Assembly (NCBI GenBank): GCA_021821305.1
Contig: JAKACP010000001.1
Coordinates: 744,001 to 808,000, forward strand
Source: a bacterium
Lineage (GTDB): Bacteria; Patescibacteria; Paceibacteria; Moranbacterales; UBA1568
Direction: 5' to 3'
DNA length: 64,000 bases
The position numbers and the translations under genes are program-made. Under the pieces are notes generated by a model. That model did no database searches and was not told the DNA's origin. It saw only the letters and a list, made by a program, of their open reading frames with translations. Position 1 is the stretch's first letter, and every line of letters starts with the position of its first letter. This document shows, in pieces, positions 39,803-48,719 of this stretch.

Positions 39803-40516
39803 TCAGTGTGACAGGTGAGCCGCCGCGACGTCCGCGTCAGTTTTCTTCGAATGGAACGCCCCCTTCTCGAGCGAGAAGACGGATCCGGCTTCCTCGAAGA
39901 CGGTGTCGAGGTCGTGCGAGACGAGGACGATAGTCATACCGGAACGGTTGAGCGACGAGAGGAACGCGAAGAATCTCTCCTGTGACGCCGCATCGACGCT
40001 CGCCGTCGGTTCGTCGAGCACGAGGAGCCGCGGTCTCGACACGAGGGCGCGCGCGATGAACACCCGCTGACGCTCGCCACCGGACAATTCCCCGATCCTC
40101 CGATGGGCGAGATGTCCGATCTCCGCGATCCGGAGTGCCTCATCCACCGGCTGACAGTATTCCATGCCGAACTGACAGAGCGATGCGCCTTTTTTTGCCA
40201 TATGCCCGCTCTCCACGATCTCCCTCACCGTCGCGGGGAATTCCCGCTCACGCTGAAGGACGTACTGAGGGACATAGCCGATCGACGCCCAATCGGAAAA
40301 CTCCCGGATCGGCGTCCCGAACAGGCTGATCTCCCCTTCGGAAGGACGGAGCAATCCGAGCAGGAGTCGGAGCGCGGTCGTCTTCCCCGCTCCGTTCCCG
40401 CCGACGATCCCGACATAGTCGCCATCCTTGATCGAGAACGAAAGATCCTTGAACAGCGGCTCCGCGCCCTCATAGGCGAACACGACTCCCTTGAATTGTA
40501 TGGCGAGAGAATTCAT
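39803..40516 (-). CDS. znuC: Metal ABC transporter ATPase (ZnuC/MntA family)
   Basis: A 237-residue ABC ATPase. Walker A GGNGAGKTT near residue 38, the Q-loop YVPQYVLQRE, signature LSGGERQRVFIARAL near 140, and Walker B LLVLDEPTASVD are all present. It powers uptake through the adjacent permease. The start at 40516 (MNSLAIQFKG) has CCT-ATG context, with a CCTCCT stretch rather than AGGAGG before it; a longer upstream in-frame start is rejected. It is 20 bp after the binding-protein gene. Confidence 0.93.
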   Translation of the reverse strand: MNSLAIQFKGVVFAYEGAEPLFKDLSFSIKDGDYVGIVGGNGAGKTTALRLLLGLLRPSEGEISLFGTPIREFSDWASIGYVPQYVLQREREFPATVREIVESGHMAKKGASLCQFGMEYCQPVDEALRIAEIGHLAHRRIGELSGGERQRVFIARALVSRPRLLVLDEPTASVDAASQERFFAFLSSLNRSGMTIVLVSHDLDTVFEEAGSVFSLEKGAFHSKKTDADVAAAHLSH

Positions 40517-40536
40517 AGGTAATAGGAGGATAGGTT

Positions 40537-41511
40537 CTATAAGCTCGCTTTGCACTCGAGCGCCTTGGAAAGATTCGCAAGATTCTCGCGCATCACGGAG
40601 AAATAATCCTCTCCTCGGGCGACAGCTTCGGGAGACAGCCCCTCGAGCGGATCGAAGACGAGCGTCTCAGCTCCGATCTCGCGTGCAAGCGTCTCCGACA
40701 CCTTCGGCGAGACGAGCGTCTCGAAGAAAATATACCGTATATTCTCCTTTTTCGCGAGGTCGACAAGATCCGCCATCCGGCCGGCCGACGGTTCCATCTC
40801 GGGAGAAAGACCGGAGATCGAATGCGCGGTGAACCCGTAGCGTTCCGAAAGGTAGGCGAACGCGTTGTGCGAGGCGATCACCTCATGCCGGACGCAGGAC
40901 GAAAGCGTCGTCCGATACTCCGCATCAAGCGCCGCAAGTCCGGACATCGCTTCCGCCGCCGACGACTCGTACGCTTCCGTGTGGGCCGGATATTTCCCGG
41001 AAAGCGCGTCTCGGATCGAACCGACGATGCCCGCGGCGAACACCGGATCGAGCCAGAAGTGCGGGTCGTATGTCCCGCGTGCCTCTTCCGTTTCCTCTTC
41101 GTGTTCCTCCTTCACGAGAAGTGAGACCGACCGGGACGCGTCGATGACGATCACGCCCTTCCCCCGGAGCGACCGGGCGAGATTCTCCGCCCACGGATCC
41201 ATGCCGGCCCCGTTCATGACGAAGATATCCGCCTGTTCGATCGAGATGAGGTCCCGGGGCGTCGGTTCATACTCGTGCGGCTCGATGCCCGAGGGGACGA
41301 TCGACGATACCTCCACGGCCTCACCGCCGGCCATGCGGGAAAATTCCGCGAGCGGATAGAATGTCGCGATGATCCGCGGCTTCCCCTCGCCCGCTATCCC
41401 GTTTTCCGTCACGATCGGCGCGTCGCTCCGAAAGGAGAAGACGCTCAGGGCGACGAGCGCGATCACGCCCAGGGCGATGAGGATGATTTTTTTCATGTCG
41501 GTCATATTCAT
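40537..41511 (-). CDS. znuA: Metal-binding lipoprotein-like substrate-binding protein (ZnuA family)
   Basis: A 324-residue cluster A-I solute-binding protein. An N-terminal membrane anchor (residues 7-27) lacks a lipobox Cys, so it is probably tethered by its helix. Metal ligands expected for the family are visible: GIEPHEYEPTPRD (His), DPHFWLDP (His), SHNAFAYL (His) and a C-terminal FDPLEG (Asp). The loop before DPHFW, usually His-rich in ZnuA, is Glu-rich with few His (KEEHEEETEEARG). It binds Zn or Mn outside the membrane and delivers it to the permease. Three close ATG codons (41511, 41505, 41496) are possible starts; it follows fur by 10 bp. Confidence 0.9.
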   Translation of the reverse strand: MNMTDMKKIILIALGVIALVALSVFSFRSDAPIVTENGIAGEGKPRIIATFYPLAEFSRMAGGEAVEVSSIVPSGIEPHEYEPTPRDLISIEQADIFVMNGAGMDPWAENLARSLRGKGVIVIDASRSVSLLVKEEHEEETEEARGTYDPHFWLDPVFAAGIVGSIRDALSGKYPAHTEAYESSAAEAMSGLAALDAEYRTTLSSCVRHEVIASHNAFAYLSERYGFTAHSISGLSPEMEPSAGRMADLVDLAKKENIRYIFFETLVSPKVSETLAREIGAETLVFDPLEGLSPEAVARGEDYFSVMRENLANLSKALECKASL

Positions 41512-41521
41512 ATGATTCTCG

Positions 41522-41944
41522 TCACTGACAGCTTCCGCACAATCCGAAAAATTCGAGCGAATGGTCGAGAACGCGGAATCCTTCTTTTTTCTCGATCCTC
41601 CGTTCCTCGCATTCCCACGACTCCTCCTTCACCGCGACATCCCGGACCGTGCCGCAATCGACGCAGACGAGATGGTGGTGGTGCGGCCCGGCGAGCTCAT
41701 AGAGCGCCACATCGTTGCGGAGCGTGAGTTCGGACACGTACCCGGCGGTCTTCAGGAACTCGATTTCGCGATACACCGTCGTCTTGTTGAAACTCCGCGG
41801 ACCGGACGCGAGGCGCCGCTCGATATCCGGCACCGAAAGAGGGGACTGCGCCGTTTCGAGCGTCCGAAGAAGCGCCTCCCGGGCCGCCGATCGGCGGAAA
41901 CCATTCGTTTTCAATTCATCGAGTATCCGTTTCGTCGTTTCCAT
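41522..41944 (-). CDS. Fur/Zur-family metal-responsive repressor
   Basis: A 140-residue Fur-family protein. The N-terminal winged helix (residues 1-80) holds the recognition segment TTVYREIEFLKTAGYV. The dimerisation and metal domain contains HHHHLVCVDCG and CGSC, the structural zinc site, with FFGLCGSC at the end. It heads the operon with the ZnuABC-type transporter, so zinc or manganese control is likely (Zur- or Mur-like). The start at 41944 (METTKR) lies 6 bp after a -10 box, so the mRNA should be leaderless. A perfect palindrome inside that promoter is a probable autoregulatory site. Confidence 0.93.
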   Translation of the reverse strand: METTKRILDELKTNGFRRSAAREALLRTLETAQSPLSVPDIERRLASGPRSFNKTTVYREIEFLKTAGYVSELTLRNDVALYELAGPHHHHLVCVDCGTVRDVAVKEESWECEERRIEKKEGFRVLDHSLEFFGLCGSCQ

Positions 41945-41950
41945 ATCCGC

Positions 41951-41980
41951 ACTATAACGCAACTCGGTTGCGTTTGTAAA
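41951..41980 (-). promoter_or_regulatory. fur promoter with embedded palindromic operator
   Basis: TTTACA (41980-41975), 18-bp spacer, TATAGT (41956-41951). The spacer is almost entirely the perfect 8-3-8 palindrome AACGCAAC-TCG-GTTGCGTT (41956-41974). A repressor bound there would block polymerase directly. Confidence 0.8.
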
Positions 41981-41990
41981 GGGGAGCGGC

Positions 41991-42020
41991 TTGCCGAAAG
42001 AAGGGTTCGATACCTATACT
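41991..42020 (+). promoter_or_regulatory. Promoter of the RelA/SpoT-like gene
   Basis: TTGCCG (41991-41996), 18-bp spacer, TATACT (42015-42020). It implies a leader of about 200 nt with no obvious terminator hairpin. Confidence 0.5.
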
Positions 42021-42228
42021 GTAGTATATACGTACGTCGACCCGAGCACCTGCCGAACCGGATAAGCGCTCTTCTCGGAGAAAATCCCTCGATACGCGGC
42101 CCCTGCCCGGTGTGGGCTCCCCCGTATATGCCGCCCGCACTCCCCTCACGAGCCCCTTATTTTCAGACGACAAGCAAAAAGTCTTTCTCTTATTTCAGGC
42201 ATTGAGATATGAGACAGGCTCCAACACT

Positions 42229-43740
42229 ATGCAACCCATATTCACGCTCGATGAGGTATTCTCCTCCGCGCGTCGCGAGTATTCCTCCGACGATCGGAAG
42301 TTCATCGCGGCTGCGTTCCGCTTCGCCGACGAGGCCCATCACGGGCAATCGCGCAAATCCGGCGAGCCCTATGTCACCCACAGCCTCGCGGTAGCCAAGA
42401 TCCTCGCGGATATCGGTATGGACAAGGTGACGATCGCTGCGGGACTCCTCCATGACGTCCCGGAAGATACCGAACGGACGCTCACCGAGATAGAGAAAAG
42501 ATTCGGATCGGAAGTGGCGCACCTCGTCGACGGCATCACCAAACTCGGCAAGATCAAGCTCCGCGGATCGCGCGAGGAGTATTTCCTCGAGAACCTGCGC
42601 AAGATGTTCCTCGCCATGGCGACCGACATCCGCGTCGTGATCATCAAGCTCGCGGACCGGCTCCACAACATGCGCACGCTCGGTGCCGTACGACCGGACA
42701 AACAGGAGCGTATCGCCCGGGAGACGATGGAAATCTACGCGCCGCTCGCGAACCGGCTCGGTATCGGCGAGATCAAGGGAGAGCTCGAGGACCTTTCGTT
42801 CCGCTATCTCGAACCGGAACACTACGAGGAGGCGAAAAAGATCGAGGACGCGCACGTTCGGGAAGGGAAATCCTACCTCGACCGGGTCATGGAACAGTTC
42901 AAAGTCGAGCTCGCGGAAGACAACATCAAGATCGTCACCATCAACGGACGGGCGAAACACCTGTACCGTCTCTACCAGAAACTGAAGAAGCACGACATGG
43001 ACCCGGGCCGCATCCACGACCTCATCGCGGTGCGCATCATCGTTCCGGAAATCATCGATTGCTACGAGACGCTCGGCGCCATACACAAGCGATATCGTCC
43101 GCTCGTCGGCCGCATCAAGGACTACATCTCGCTCCCGAAGCCCAACGGCTACCAGTCGCTCCATACCACCATCTTCGGTCCCGAGGGCCGCATCCTCGAG
43201 GTGCAGATCCGGACGCCGAAAATGCACGACGAGGCGGAGTTCGGTATCGCGGCGCACTGGATCTATACCGAGAAGGAACGCGGCGGATGGCGATCGCTCA
43301 TCTTCGGAAAGAAAGCCTCGGCCGAGGCGAAGCCCAAGGATGTGGCCTGGGTCAAACAGCTCCAGGAATGGCAGAAGGAGATCGGCAAGGACAACGAGGA
43401 GTTCTGGCAGGGGCTCAGGATAGAATTCTTCAAGAACCATATCTTCGCCTTCACGCCGAAAGGCGACATCATCCAGCTCCCCGAGGAGGCTACGCCGGTC
43501 GATTTCGCCTACGCGATCCATTCGGAAATCGGAGATCATATCGTCGGCGCCAAGGCCGATCGGAAGATCGTCCCTCTCGACTATCAGATACGGAACGGAC
43601 AGGTCATCGAGATCCTCGTCTCCAAGGAACGGAAGAAACCGAACCAGGACTGGCTCCGGTTCGTGAAGACTTCGAGCGCCAAGTCCCGCATCCGGCACTC
43701 CGGTCGCGAGGAGGACGCGCAGGCCGCCAAAGGACACTGA
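42229..43740 (+). CDS. RelA/SpoT-family (p)ppGpp synthetase/hydrolase, short form
   Basis: A 503-residue protein. The HD hydrolase domain (about residues 25-180) contains HHGQSRKSGEPYVTHSLAVA, LLHDVPEDT and KLADRLHNMRTL. The synthetase domain (about 230-345) contains GRIHDLIAVRIIV and KPNGYQSLHTTI. A TGS domain (about 395-460) contains FAFTPKGDIIQLP and ATPVDFAYAIHS. The protein ends soon after the TGS domain, missing the helical, zinc-finger and ACT domains of full-length RelA/SpoT (over 700 residues). The start at 42229 (MQPIFTL) is the first with family similarity; no Shine-Dalgarno site. Ribosome-dependent control may be absent; inference. Confidence 0.92.
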   Translation: MQPIFTLDEVFSSARREYSSDDRKFIAAAFRFADEAHHGQSRKSGEPYVTHSLAVAKILADIGMDKVTIAAGLLHDVPEDTERTLTEIEKRFGSEVAHLVDGITKLGKIKLRGSREEYFLENLRKMFLAMATDIRVVIIKLADRLHNMRTLGAVRPDKQERIARETMEIYAPLANRLGIGEIKGELEDLSFRYLEPEHYEEAKKIEDAHVREGKSYLDRVMEQFKVELAEDNIKIVTINGRAKHLYRLYQKLKKHDMDPGRIHDLIAVRIIVPEIIDCYETLGAIHKRYRPLVGRIKDYISLPKPNGYQSLHTTIFGPEGRILEVQIRTPKMHDEAEFGIAAHWIYTEKERGGWRSLIFGKKASAEAKPKDVAWVKQLQEWQKEIGKDNEEFWQGLRIEFFKNHIFAFTPKGDIIQLPEEATPVDFAYAIHSEIGDHIVGAKADRKIVPLDYQIRNGQVIEILVSKERKKPNQDWLRFVKTSSAKSRIRHSGREEDAQAAKGH

Positions 43741-43758
43741 TATTCATTTCCGGGCCGT

Positions 43759-44214
43759 CTATTTTTCTTTCCCGGGCAACCGGACCTCGTCACCGACCTC
43801 GATGCCGTCGAGGTCGCCCGCGGCGGTTTCCAGGACGTCGGTCGCTTCCGCGGACGGATGGAGCACGCCCTGAAAATCGGGAGCCACGCGCCGTTCGATA
43901 TGGACGATGCGCCCGTCCCGGATCCACGCGATATCGATGGCGAATCGCATGTCCGGCATCCAGAATCCGTACGCGCCAGGAGTATCGAACCGGAAGAGCA
44001 TCGCACATCCCCCGCAGAGACCGTCCCGACCGGAAAGCCCGCGGGTCCGTGCGGCCGCGGTATCGGCTATCTCGACCGAAAACGACCGCTCACCGACGGA
44101 TACGGTCGGCCCCTGTCCGGTATCCGTATCTTTTCGTTCCATGAAAAAGAGCGCGACCGCGATGAGGATCGGGATCCAGATGAACGTGAGCATTTTTGCC
44201 AGGGTGTGATTCAT
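43759..44214 (-). CDS. DUF192 extracytoplasmic protein
   Basis: A 151-residue protein with an N-terminal membrane anchor (residues 8-25) and a DUF192 domain. The domain has the typical TRGLSGRDGLCGGCAMLFRF and GFWMPDMRFAIDIAWI stretches and a conserved IEVGDEVRL close to the end. Two cysteines (CGGC) are unusual but may be structural. DUF192 proteins are small extracellular beta-sheet proteins of unsettled function. Its start overlaps the stop of the phosphoglycosyltransferase gene as ATGA, so they are coupled. Confidence 0.88.
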   Translation of the reverse strand: MNHTLAKMLTFIWIPILIAVALFFMERKDTDTGQGPTVSVGERSFSVEIADTAAARTRGLSGRDGLCGGCAMLFRFDTPGAYGFWMPDMRFAIDIAWIRDGRIVHIERRVAPDFQGVLHPSAEATDVLETAAGDLDGIEVGDEVRLPGKEK

Positions 44215-45230
44215 GAGCGTTGCCCGATGATCTTTTCCATCCTCGACACGAGGAAGATGAACGCCGCGGCAAGCGCGGCGAGGAACAGGAATTTCCCGGC
44301 CGCCTGAAACGACAGCGCGGCGAGGGCGGCGAGGGCGGAGACACCGGTATAGAGAACCGCTACCCGGCGATCGGACCAGCCCAAGAGCCGCAACCGGTCA
44401 TGGAGATGCCGTCCGTCCCCGCCGCGGAAGGGCGACGCTCCGGCGCGGACGCGCGCGCGTATGACATAGGCCGCATCGAGCACCGGTACCGCGAGGACGA
44501 GGAGGGTCGTGGCTATCTTGGCCCCGGCGAAGAGCGACAGCGCCGCGACCGAAAACCCGATGAAATACGAACCGGCGGTTCCGGCCATGAGCGACGCCTT
44601 GGGAAAATTGAAAAGGAGGAAGGAGAACGACAGCCCCGCGAGGATCGCGGCGAGGATCGCCACGGCCGGCTGATTCACTTCCGGCCGGAGACTCACGAGG
44701 AAGATCGCCGAAAACGCCACCGTCGCCACGCCTCCGAGGAGGCCGTCGACGCCGTCCGCCCAATTGACCGCGTTCATGACGAGCACCGTGAACGCGAGAC
44801 CGACGAGGAAGCTCGGCAAGAACCACGAATCCGGATGGAGAAACAGCGGTTCCCCGAAGGGATTGGTCAGGACCCATGCACGCATGCCGGAAAGGAAGAT
44901 GATCGAGGCGAGCGCGAGCTGGAACAGGAGCTGTGCGGGCCAACCGATCGGAACGATATCGTCCCACGCACCGACGAGGAGGACGAACGCCGCACCGACG
45001 AGGAGTCCGATGAGTTGCGGCGTCGGCTCGAGGTCGGGGTTCGCGGCGACTCCCGCGAGGAACGCGAGAACGAGCGCGACACCGCCGAAACGCGACACCG
45101 CCTTGTGCGTCCGCCCGGGTTCATCGCGGACCATCGGGGCGAATCGACGGGACAGGAACAGGACGAATGAAAGGAGCGCGGCGGAGAGAATGAATGAGAG
45201 AAGGAATGGAAAAAGGAATTTTTCAGGCAT
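44211..45230 (-). CDS. Undecaprenyl-phosphate sugar-1-phosphate transferase (MraY/WecA/TagO family)
   Basis: A 339-residue membrane protein with about ten helices. Family motifs are RFGGVALV near residue 46, GAWDDIVPIGW near 85, NAVNWADGVDGLLGG near 150 (catalytic Asp cluster) and a cytoplasmic HLHDRLRLLGWS loop near 275. These fit WecA/TagO-type transfer of a sugar phosphate to undecaprenyl phosphate, starting a surface glycan, better than MraY. The start at 45230 (MPEKFLFP) follows the palindromic spacer. It belongs with the GT2 gene upstream. Confidence 0.9.
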   Translation of the reverse strand: MPEKFLFPFLLSFILSAALLSFVLFLSRRFAPMVRDEPGRTHKAVSRFGGVALVLAFLAGVAANPDLEPTPQLIGLLVGAAFVLLVGAWDDIVPIGWPAQLLFQLALASIIFLSGMRAWVLTNPFGEPLFLHPDSWFLPSFLVGLAFTVLVMNAVNWADGVDGLLGGVATVAFSAIFLVSLRPEVNQPAVAILAAILAGLSFSFLLFNFPKASLMAGTAGSYFIGFSVAALSLFAGAKIATTLLVLAVPVLDAAYVIRARVRAGASPFRGGDGRHLHDRLRLLGWSDRRVAVLYTGVSALAALAALSFQAAGKFLFLAALAAAFIFLVSRMEKIIGQRS

Positions 45231-45232
45231 AA

Positions 45233-45363
45233 AACACAAAGCATAAAAACACAAAAATCAAAACAAAGCCCAAACCCCTAAAAACACAAAATACAAATCG
45301 GATCTCGTTTGATTCCCGTGTTTCGTGTTTTGTTTGGATTTTTGTACACTGGGTTTTGTGCTT
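45233..45363. repeat. AACACAAA-type imperfect palindromic spacer (member 2)
   Basis: Left arm with AAAACACAAAG, AAAACACAAAA and AAAACACAAAATACAAA words; right arm with the inverted CGTGTTTTGTTTGG and CTGGGTTTTGTGCTTTT. The right arm matches the spacers at 22.4 and 55.6 kb. It fills the junction between the GT2 and phosphoglycosyltransferase genes. Confidence 0.8.
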
Positions 45364-47082
45364 TTACTTCTTCCGTATCTTCTCCGTCACCCAGAATTCG
45401 CCGAAATATTTCTTAAGTAGGATGCGCGTCTGGGAATCGATGGCCGGGATCGCGCCGAGGAGCGCGATGACCGGGGCGAGGAACCACTGCGCGAACATGA
45501 GTACGTTGCGCATCGGTCCGTATTTCTTGGGACGCGGCGGCAGCATGAGGAACGAGAGGAACATGAATATGACGAGGCCGCCCATGGCGAGCGTCATGAG
45601 GATGCGGGTGACGAAGGGCAGATTGTGCGCGAGCACGCTCTCATTGAATGCGGGACCGCCGAGAAAAAGCGGAAGCCATCCGAGGAACGCGAGGATGAGC
45701 GGGGCCGTCGCCCAGGAAAAGTGCCCCTCGATCATCTCGATGGTGACGCGGATCTTCTTCCACAGCGGCATCAGCCGGTCCGGCCAGATCGCGCGCATGG
45801 TCACGGGAAAGTTCTCGATGCCGTACGCCCAGCGACGCTTCTGTTTGTACTCGTTCTTGAGGGTCTTCCAGTACGTGTCGGCAAGGACGGCATCGAGCGA
45901 GATCGGAAGCAGTATCGGGGTCACCTTGTAATCGCCGTGGAAATATGACAGCGCCTTCCAGTAGATGACCGAGTCCTCGCTGATCATGTTGACCGGCCAG
46001 AAATTGACGCGCACGAGCGTATCGAACGGTTCGGAGTGCGACGAGAAGGTCACCATGTCCTTGCGCGTGCTCTGGTACATGTGCCAGAACGACGACCCCG
46101 TGACCATGACGCGCACGAACGCGTTCGTATCCCAGAGGTTGTTGTGATACATGGGCAACGGTTGGTAGGCGCGCTGCAGCCGATTCGGATCGGTGATGTA
46201 GGCGTAGGTGAGCGCCGAGAAATACTCCGGGTGGACGACCGAGTCGCAGTCGAAGTTCGAGAAGATGACCCGCTTATAGTCGATATTCCGCTCATCGAGG
46301 TAGGTCATGAGCTTGCGCGCCGCGTATCCGGCATTCGACGCCTTGCAGCGCATCTCGCCTGAAGCCACCTCGTGCGTCGTCACGATGAAATCGCGGAACA
46401 CGCCGCGGAATTTCTCCTCGAGGTATTTCACCTTGGGGAGCCGCGTCTCCTCCGGCTCGCGTTCCTCGGTCGCGAGCAGGATGATGACCTGCGACTTCGG
46501 GAAGCTGGATTCGGCGATGGACCGTATCGACGGCTCGATGATTTCCGGTCCCTCGTTCGCGGTCGGAAGCAGCACCACGTGGACGATATCGCGATAGTCG
46601 AGAATCTGCTCCCGTATCGGTTCGAGTTCGCGGAGCTCCGCGGCATACCGCACGAGTTCCCGGCGCTCCTTGCGGATGATGCGGCGTTCGCGAAAGGAGA
46701 GTTTCTCCTCGCGGAGCATCGCGCGGAGATGTTCGGATCGTTCGAGGAGCTCCGCACGATACTTTCCGGGGTCGCGGACCTGGACCACGCGCTCCCACCA
46801 GTTTATCCGTACGCCCCTGCGGAGCCCGCGATAAGCCATGATGGAGAAGAAGGCCACGTACACGGTGAGGTAGATCCAGTAGATGTCGAACACGATGACG
46901 AATACGGCCGCGCCGACCGGAGCGAGCCACGATCCGACGAACATACCGAGTATGGTCGCCCAGGTGAGCGTACCGGGAATGAGCTCGAGCGCGCGCTGGG
47001 CGAAACGGCCACGAGGCTCGACGGTTTTCGGATCCGGAAACGTGAACGAGGTTTTCTGCGCGGCCATACCGGTGCGGTCCAT
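45364..47082 (-). CDS. Membrane-bound processive glycosyltransferase, family 2-like
   Basis: A 572-residue protein with N-terminal membrane helices (about residues 30-80), a GT-A type catalytic domain and C-terminal helices (about 470-545). Catalytic signatures are visible: FSNFDCDSVVHPEYF (D-x-D), a second acidic motif SEDSVIYWK, and QKRRWAYGIENF, equivalent to the QxxRW of cellulose-synthase-like enzymes. A basic helical insert (about 105-165; EKLSFRERRIIRKERRELV) precedes the GT domain. It probably polymerises or transfers sugars for the cell surface; donor and product are unknown. The start at 47082 has CCT-ATG context. It lies three bases after a small membrane protein gene. Confidence 0.88.
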   Translation of the reverse strand: MDRTGMAAQKTSFTFPDPKTVEPRGRFAQRALELIPGTLTWATILGMFVGSWLAPVGAAVFVIVFDIYWIYLTVYVAFFSIMAYRGLRRGVRINWWERVVQVRDPGKYRAELLERSEHLRAMLREEKLSFRERRIIRKERRELVRYAAELRELEPIREQILDYRDIVHVVLLPTANEGPEIIEPSIRSIAESSFPKSQVIILLATEEREPEETRLPKVKYLEEKFRGVFRDFIVTTHEVASGEMRCKASNAGYAARKLMTYLDERNIDYKRVIFSNFDCDSVVHPEYFSALTYAYITDPNRLQRAYQPLPMYHNNLWDTNAFVRVMVTGSSFWHMYQSTRKDMVTFSSHSEPFDTLVRVNFWPVNMISEDSVIYWKALSYFHGDYKVTPILLPISLDAVLADTYWKTLKNEYKQKRRWAYGIENFPVTMRAIWPDRLMPLWKKIRVTIEMIEGHFSWATAPLILAFLGWLPLFLGGPAFNESVLAHNLPFVTRILMTLAMGGLVIFMFLSFLMLPPRPKKYGPMRNVLMFAQWFLAPVIALLGAIPAIDSQTRILLKKYFGEFWVTEKIRKK

Positions 47083-47085
47083 AGG

Positions 47086-47517
47086 TCAGGAGTTGATGGA
47101 TGAGAGCGCGGCGACCGCGACGGCGCCCGACAGCGCGGCGAAAAACGACGAGAAGAGGACGATATGGGCGGCGATACGTTCCCGCATCGAATAAAGCTTC
47201 CGGGCGAGGATGAAATCGATGAGGAAGAAGGAGAGCGCCGACGCCGGAATCAGGAGCACCTGCCACGGATCACCGACGATATCCACGCCGAAGTAGGAGT
47301 TGTAGTGAAGCACGATCACCCCCTCCTCGCCCCGGACGACGAAAACGTACGCGGCGATCGCGGAGAGGGCGATGAGGAGAAGCGACAGTGAGGAGGAAAA
47401 ACGGACCAGCGGATTCTCCGAGAACGAAAAGCCCTCGTCCTCCTGGAGAAAGCTCCGGCCGAAATCGTGCGTCGGCAACGATCCTATCTTTTCCCGAAAT
47501 CCGAATGTCCATGCCAT
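47086..47517 (-). CDS. Small membrane protein preceding the GT2 gene
   Basis: A 143-residue protein with three predicted transmembrane helices (SLSLLLIALSAIAAYVFVV, WQVLLIPASALSFFLIDFIL, HIVLFSSFFAALSGAVAVAAL) and a cytoplasmic Phe/Glu-rich N-terminus. No recognised family. The tight spacing with the GT2 gene (3 bp) and RmuC gene (10 bp) indicates an operon and a possible accessory role at the membrane. The start at 47517 has CCT-ATG context. Confidence 0.75.
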   Translation of the reverse strand: MAWTFGFREKIGSLPTHDFGRSFLQEDEGFSFSENPLVRFSSSLSLLLIALSAIAAYVFVVRGEEGVIVLHYNSYFGVDIVGDPWQVLLIPASALSFFLIDFILARKLYSMRERIAAHIVLFSSFFAALSGAVAVAALSSINS

Positions 47518-47527
47518 AGGGTTGGAT

Positions 47528-48619
47528 TTATACCTCGTCCTCGATCACCGGGAGTACGGCGGCCACATGCGCCTCCTCGATGTCCGAGAACGCCTGCACG
47601 CGGTCGAGCTGATCATCGACCTTGCCGAGGCGCTTCTCCGCATCCTCGTATTTCTTCTGCGCGTTGCCGATATGGCTCCCGAGCACCTCGAATTCCCGGA
47701 GGAACTTCCCATGCTCGATCGAGAGCCGCTCGAGATGTCCGAGTATCTCCTTGGCGCGCTTCTCGATCTGCATTCCCTGCAGCCCGATCATGATCGTCTG
47801 GAGGTACGAATAGAGCGAGTTGGGCGATACCGGTATGACCTTTTTCCGGAAGAGGTACTCGGCGATACCCGTCTCCTCGCCGTCCTTGATGATGATCTCG
47901 TAGTAGACGTTCTCCGCCGGGATATACATGAGCGCGAAGCCGAGCGTCCCCTCCTCGGGGAGGATATATTTCGTCGCGATCGCGTCGACGTGCTTTTTGA
48001 CATCGGAGATGAACTGTCGCCGCGCGACCTTGCGGTCCTCGTCGCTGTTCGACTCCACGATGCGCTTGAAATTCTCGAGCGGGAACTTGGAGTCGATACT
48101 GATATCGCCGCCCTTGAGCTGGATCAGGGCGTCCACGATTTCCCCGCTTCGGAACGAATGCTGGAGGGTGAAGTGGTCCTTCGGAAGCATCTGCCCGAGA
48201 ATGTCCTGAAGCATGAGTTCGCCGAATCCGCCGCGGAGCTTCGGCGCCTTGAGGATCTCCTGGAGCGAGGCCACTTCCTTGCCGACCTCGAATATCTTCT
48301 GGTTGGATTCCTTGACTTCCGCGAGTGCGGCACGCACCTCCGCGAACGATCGCGAGGCGCCCTCGAGCCGGTCGTCGAGACGCTTGGTGTTGTCCCCGAG
48401 CCGCCGGTCGAGGGCGGCATTGAGACCGCCGATCTGTCCGACGAGCGAGGAAGAGAACTGGTGCATCTCCTGGCTCATGCGCCGGTCGAGGTTCTCCATC
48501 CGGTCGAGCAGGAACTTCCGTTCATGCTCGGACTGCCGCCGGAGGTCACGCAGGAAAAAAAACCCGGCACCGACGAAGACGGCGAGGGCGACGGATGTCA
48601 GAAGTACGGTCAGGGACAT
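47528..48619 (-). CDS. rmuC: RmuC-family DNA recombination protein
   Basis: A 363-residue protein. A short N-terminal membrane anchor (residues 5-22) precedes a coiled coil (about 25-110) and the RmuC nuclease-like domain (about 120-330; LRGGFGELMLQDILGQMLP, ISIDSKFPLENFKRIV, GFALMYIPAENVYYEII). RmuC limits recombination between inverted repeats in E. coli; the fold is PD-(D/E)XK-like. The window's many inverted repeats make this neighbour notable, although it is a common gene. The start at 48619 has CCT-ATG context. Confidence 0.92.
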   Translation of the reverse strand: MSLTVLLTSVALAVFVGAGFFFLRDLRRQSEHERKFLLDRMENLDRRMSQEMHQFSSSLVGQIGGLNAALDRRLGDNTKRLDDRLEGASRSFAEVRAALAEVKESNQKIFEVGKEVASLQEILKAPKLRGGFGELMLQDILGQMLPKDHFTLQHSFRSGEIVDALIQLKGGDISIDSKFPLENFKRIVESNSDEDRKVARRQFISDVKKHVDAIATKYILPEEGTLGFALMYIPAENVYYEIIIKDGEETGIAEYLFRKKVIPVSPNSLYSYLQTIMIGLQGMQIEKRAKEILGHLERLSIEHGKFLREFEVLGSHIGNAQKKYEDAEKRLGKVDDQLDRVQAFSDIEEAHVAAVLPVIEDEV

Positions 48620-48621
48620 AG

Positions 48622-48719
48622 GAGACGAAGGATAAAGGACGCAAGATACAAGATAAATGATGGATCAAGAAAAATCAGTCTTTTCTTTTGTCACGCATCA
48701 TGCATCCCGCATCACGACA
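48622..48719. repeat. Short-word spacer between rmuC and the 48720-49325 gene
   Basis: Contains GGATAAAGGACGC, AAGATACAAGATAAATGAT and the run GCATCATGCATCCCGCATCACGACATCA (three GCATC words). No gene, promoter or terminator recognised. It matches the other co-directional junction spacers in style. Confidence 0.5.
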
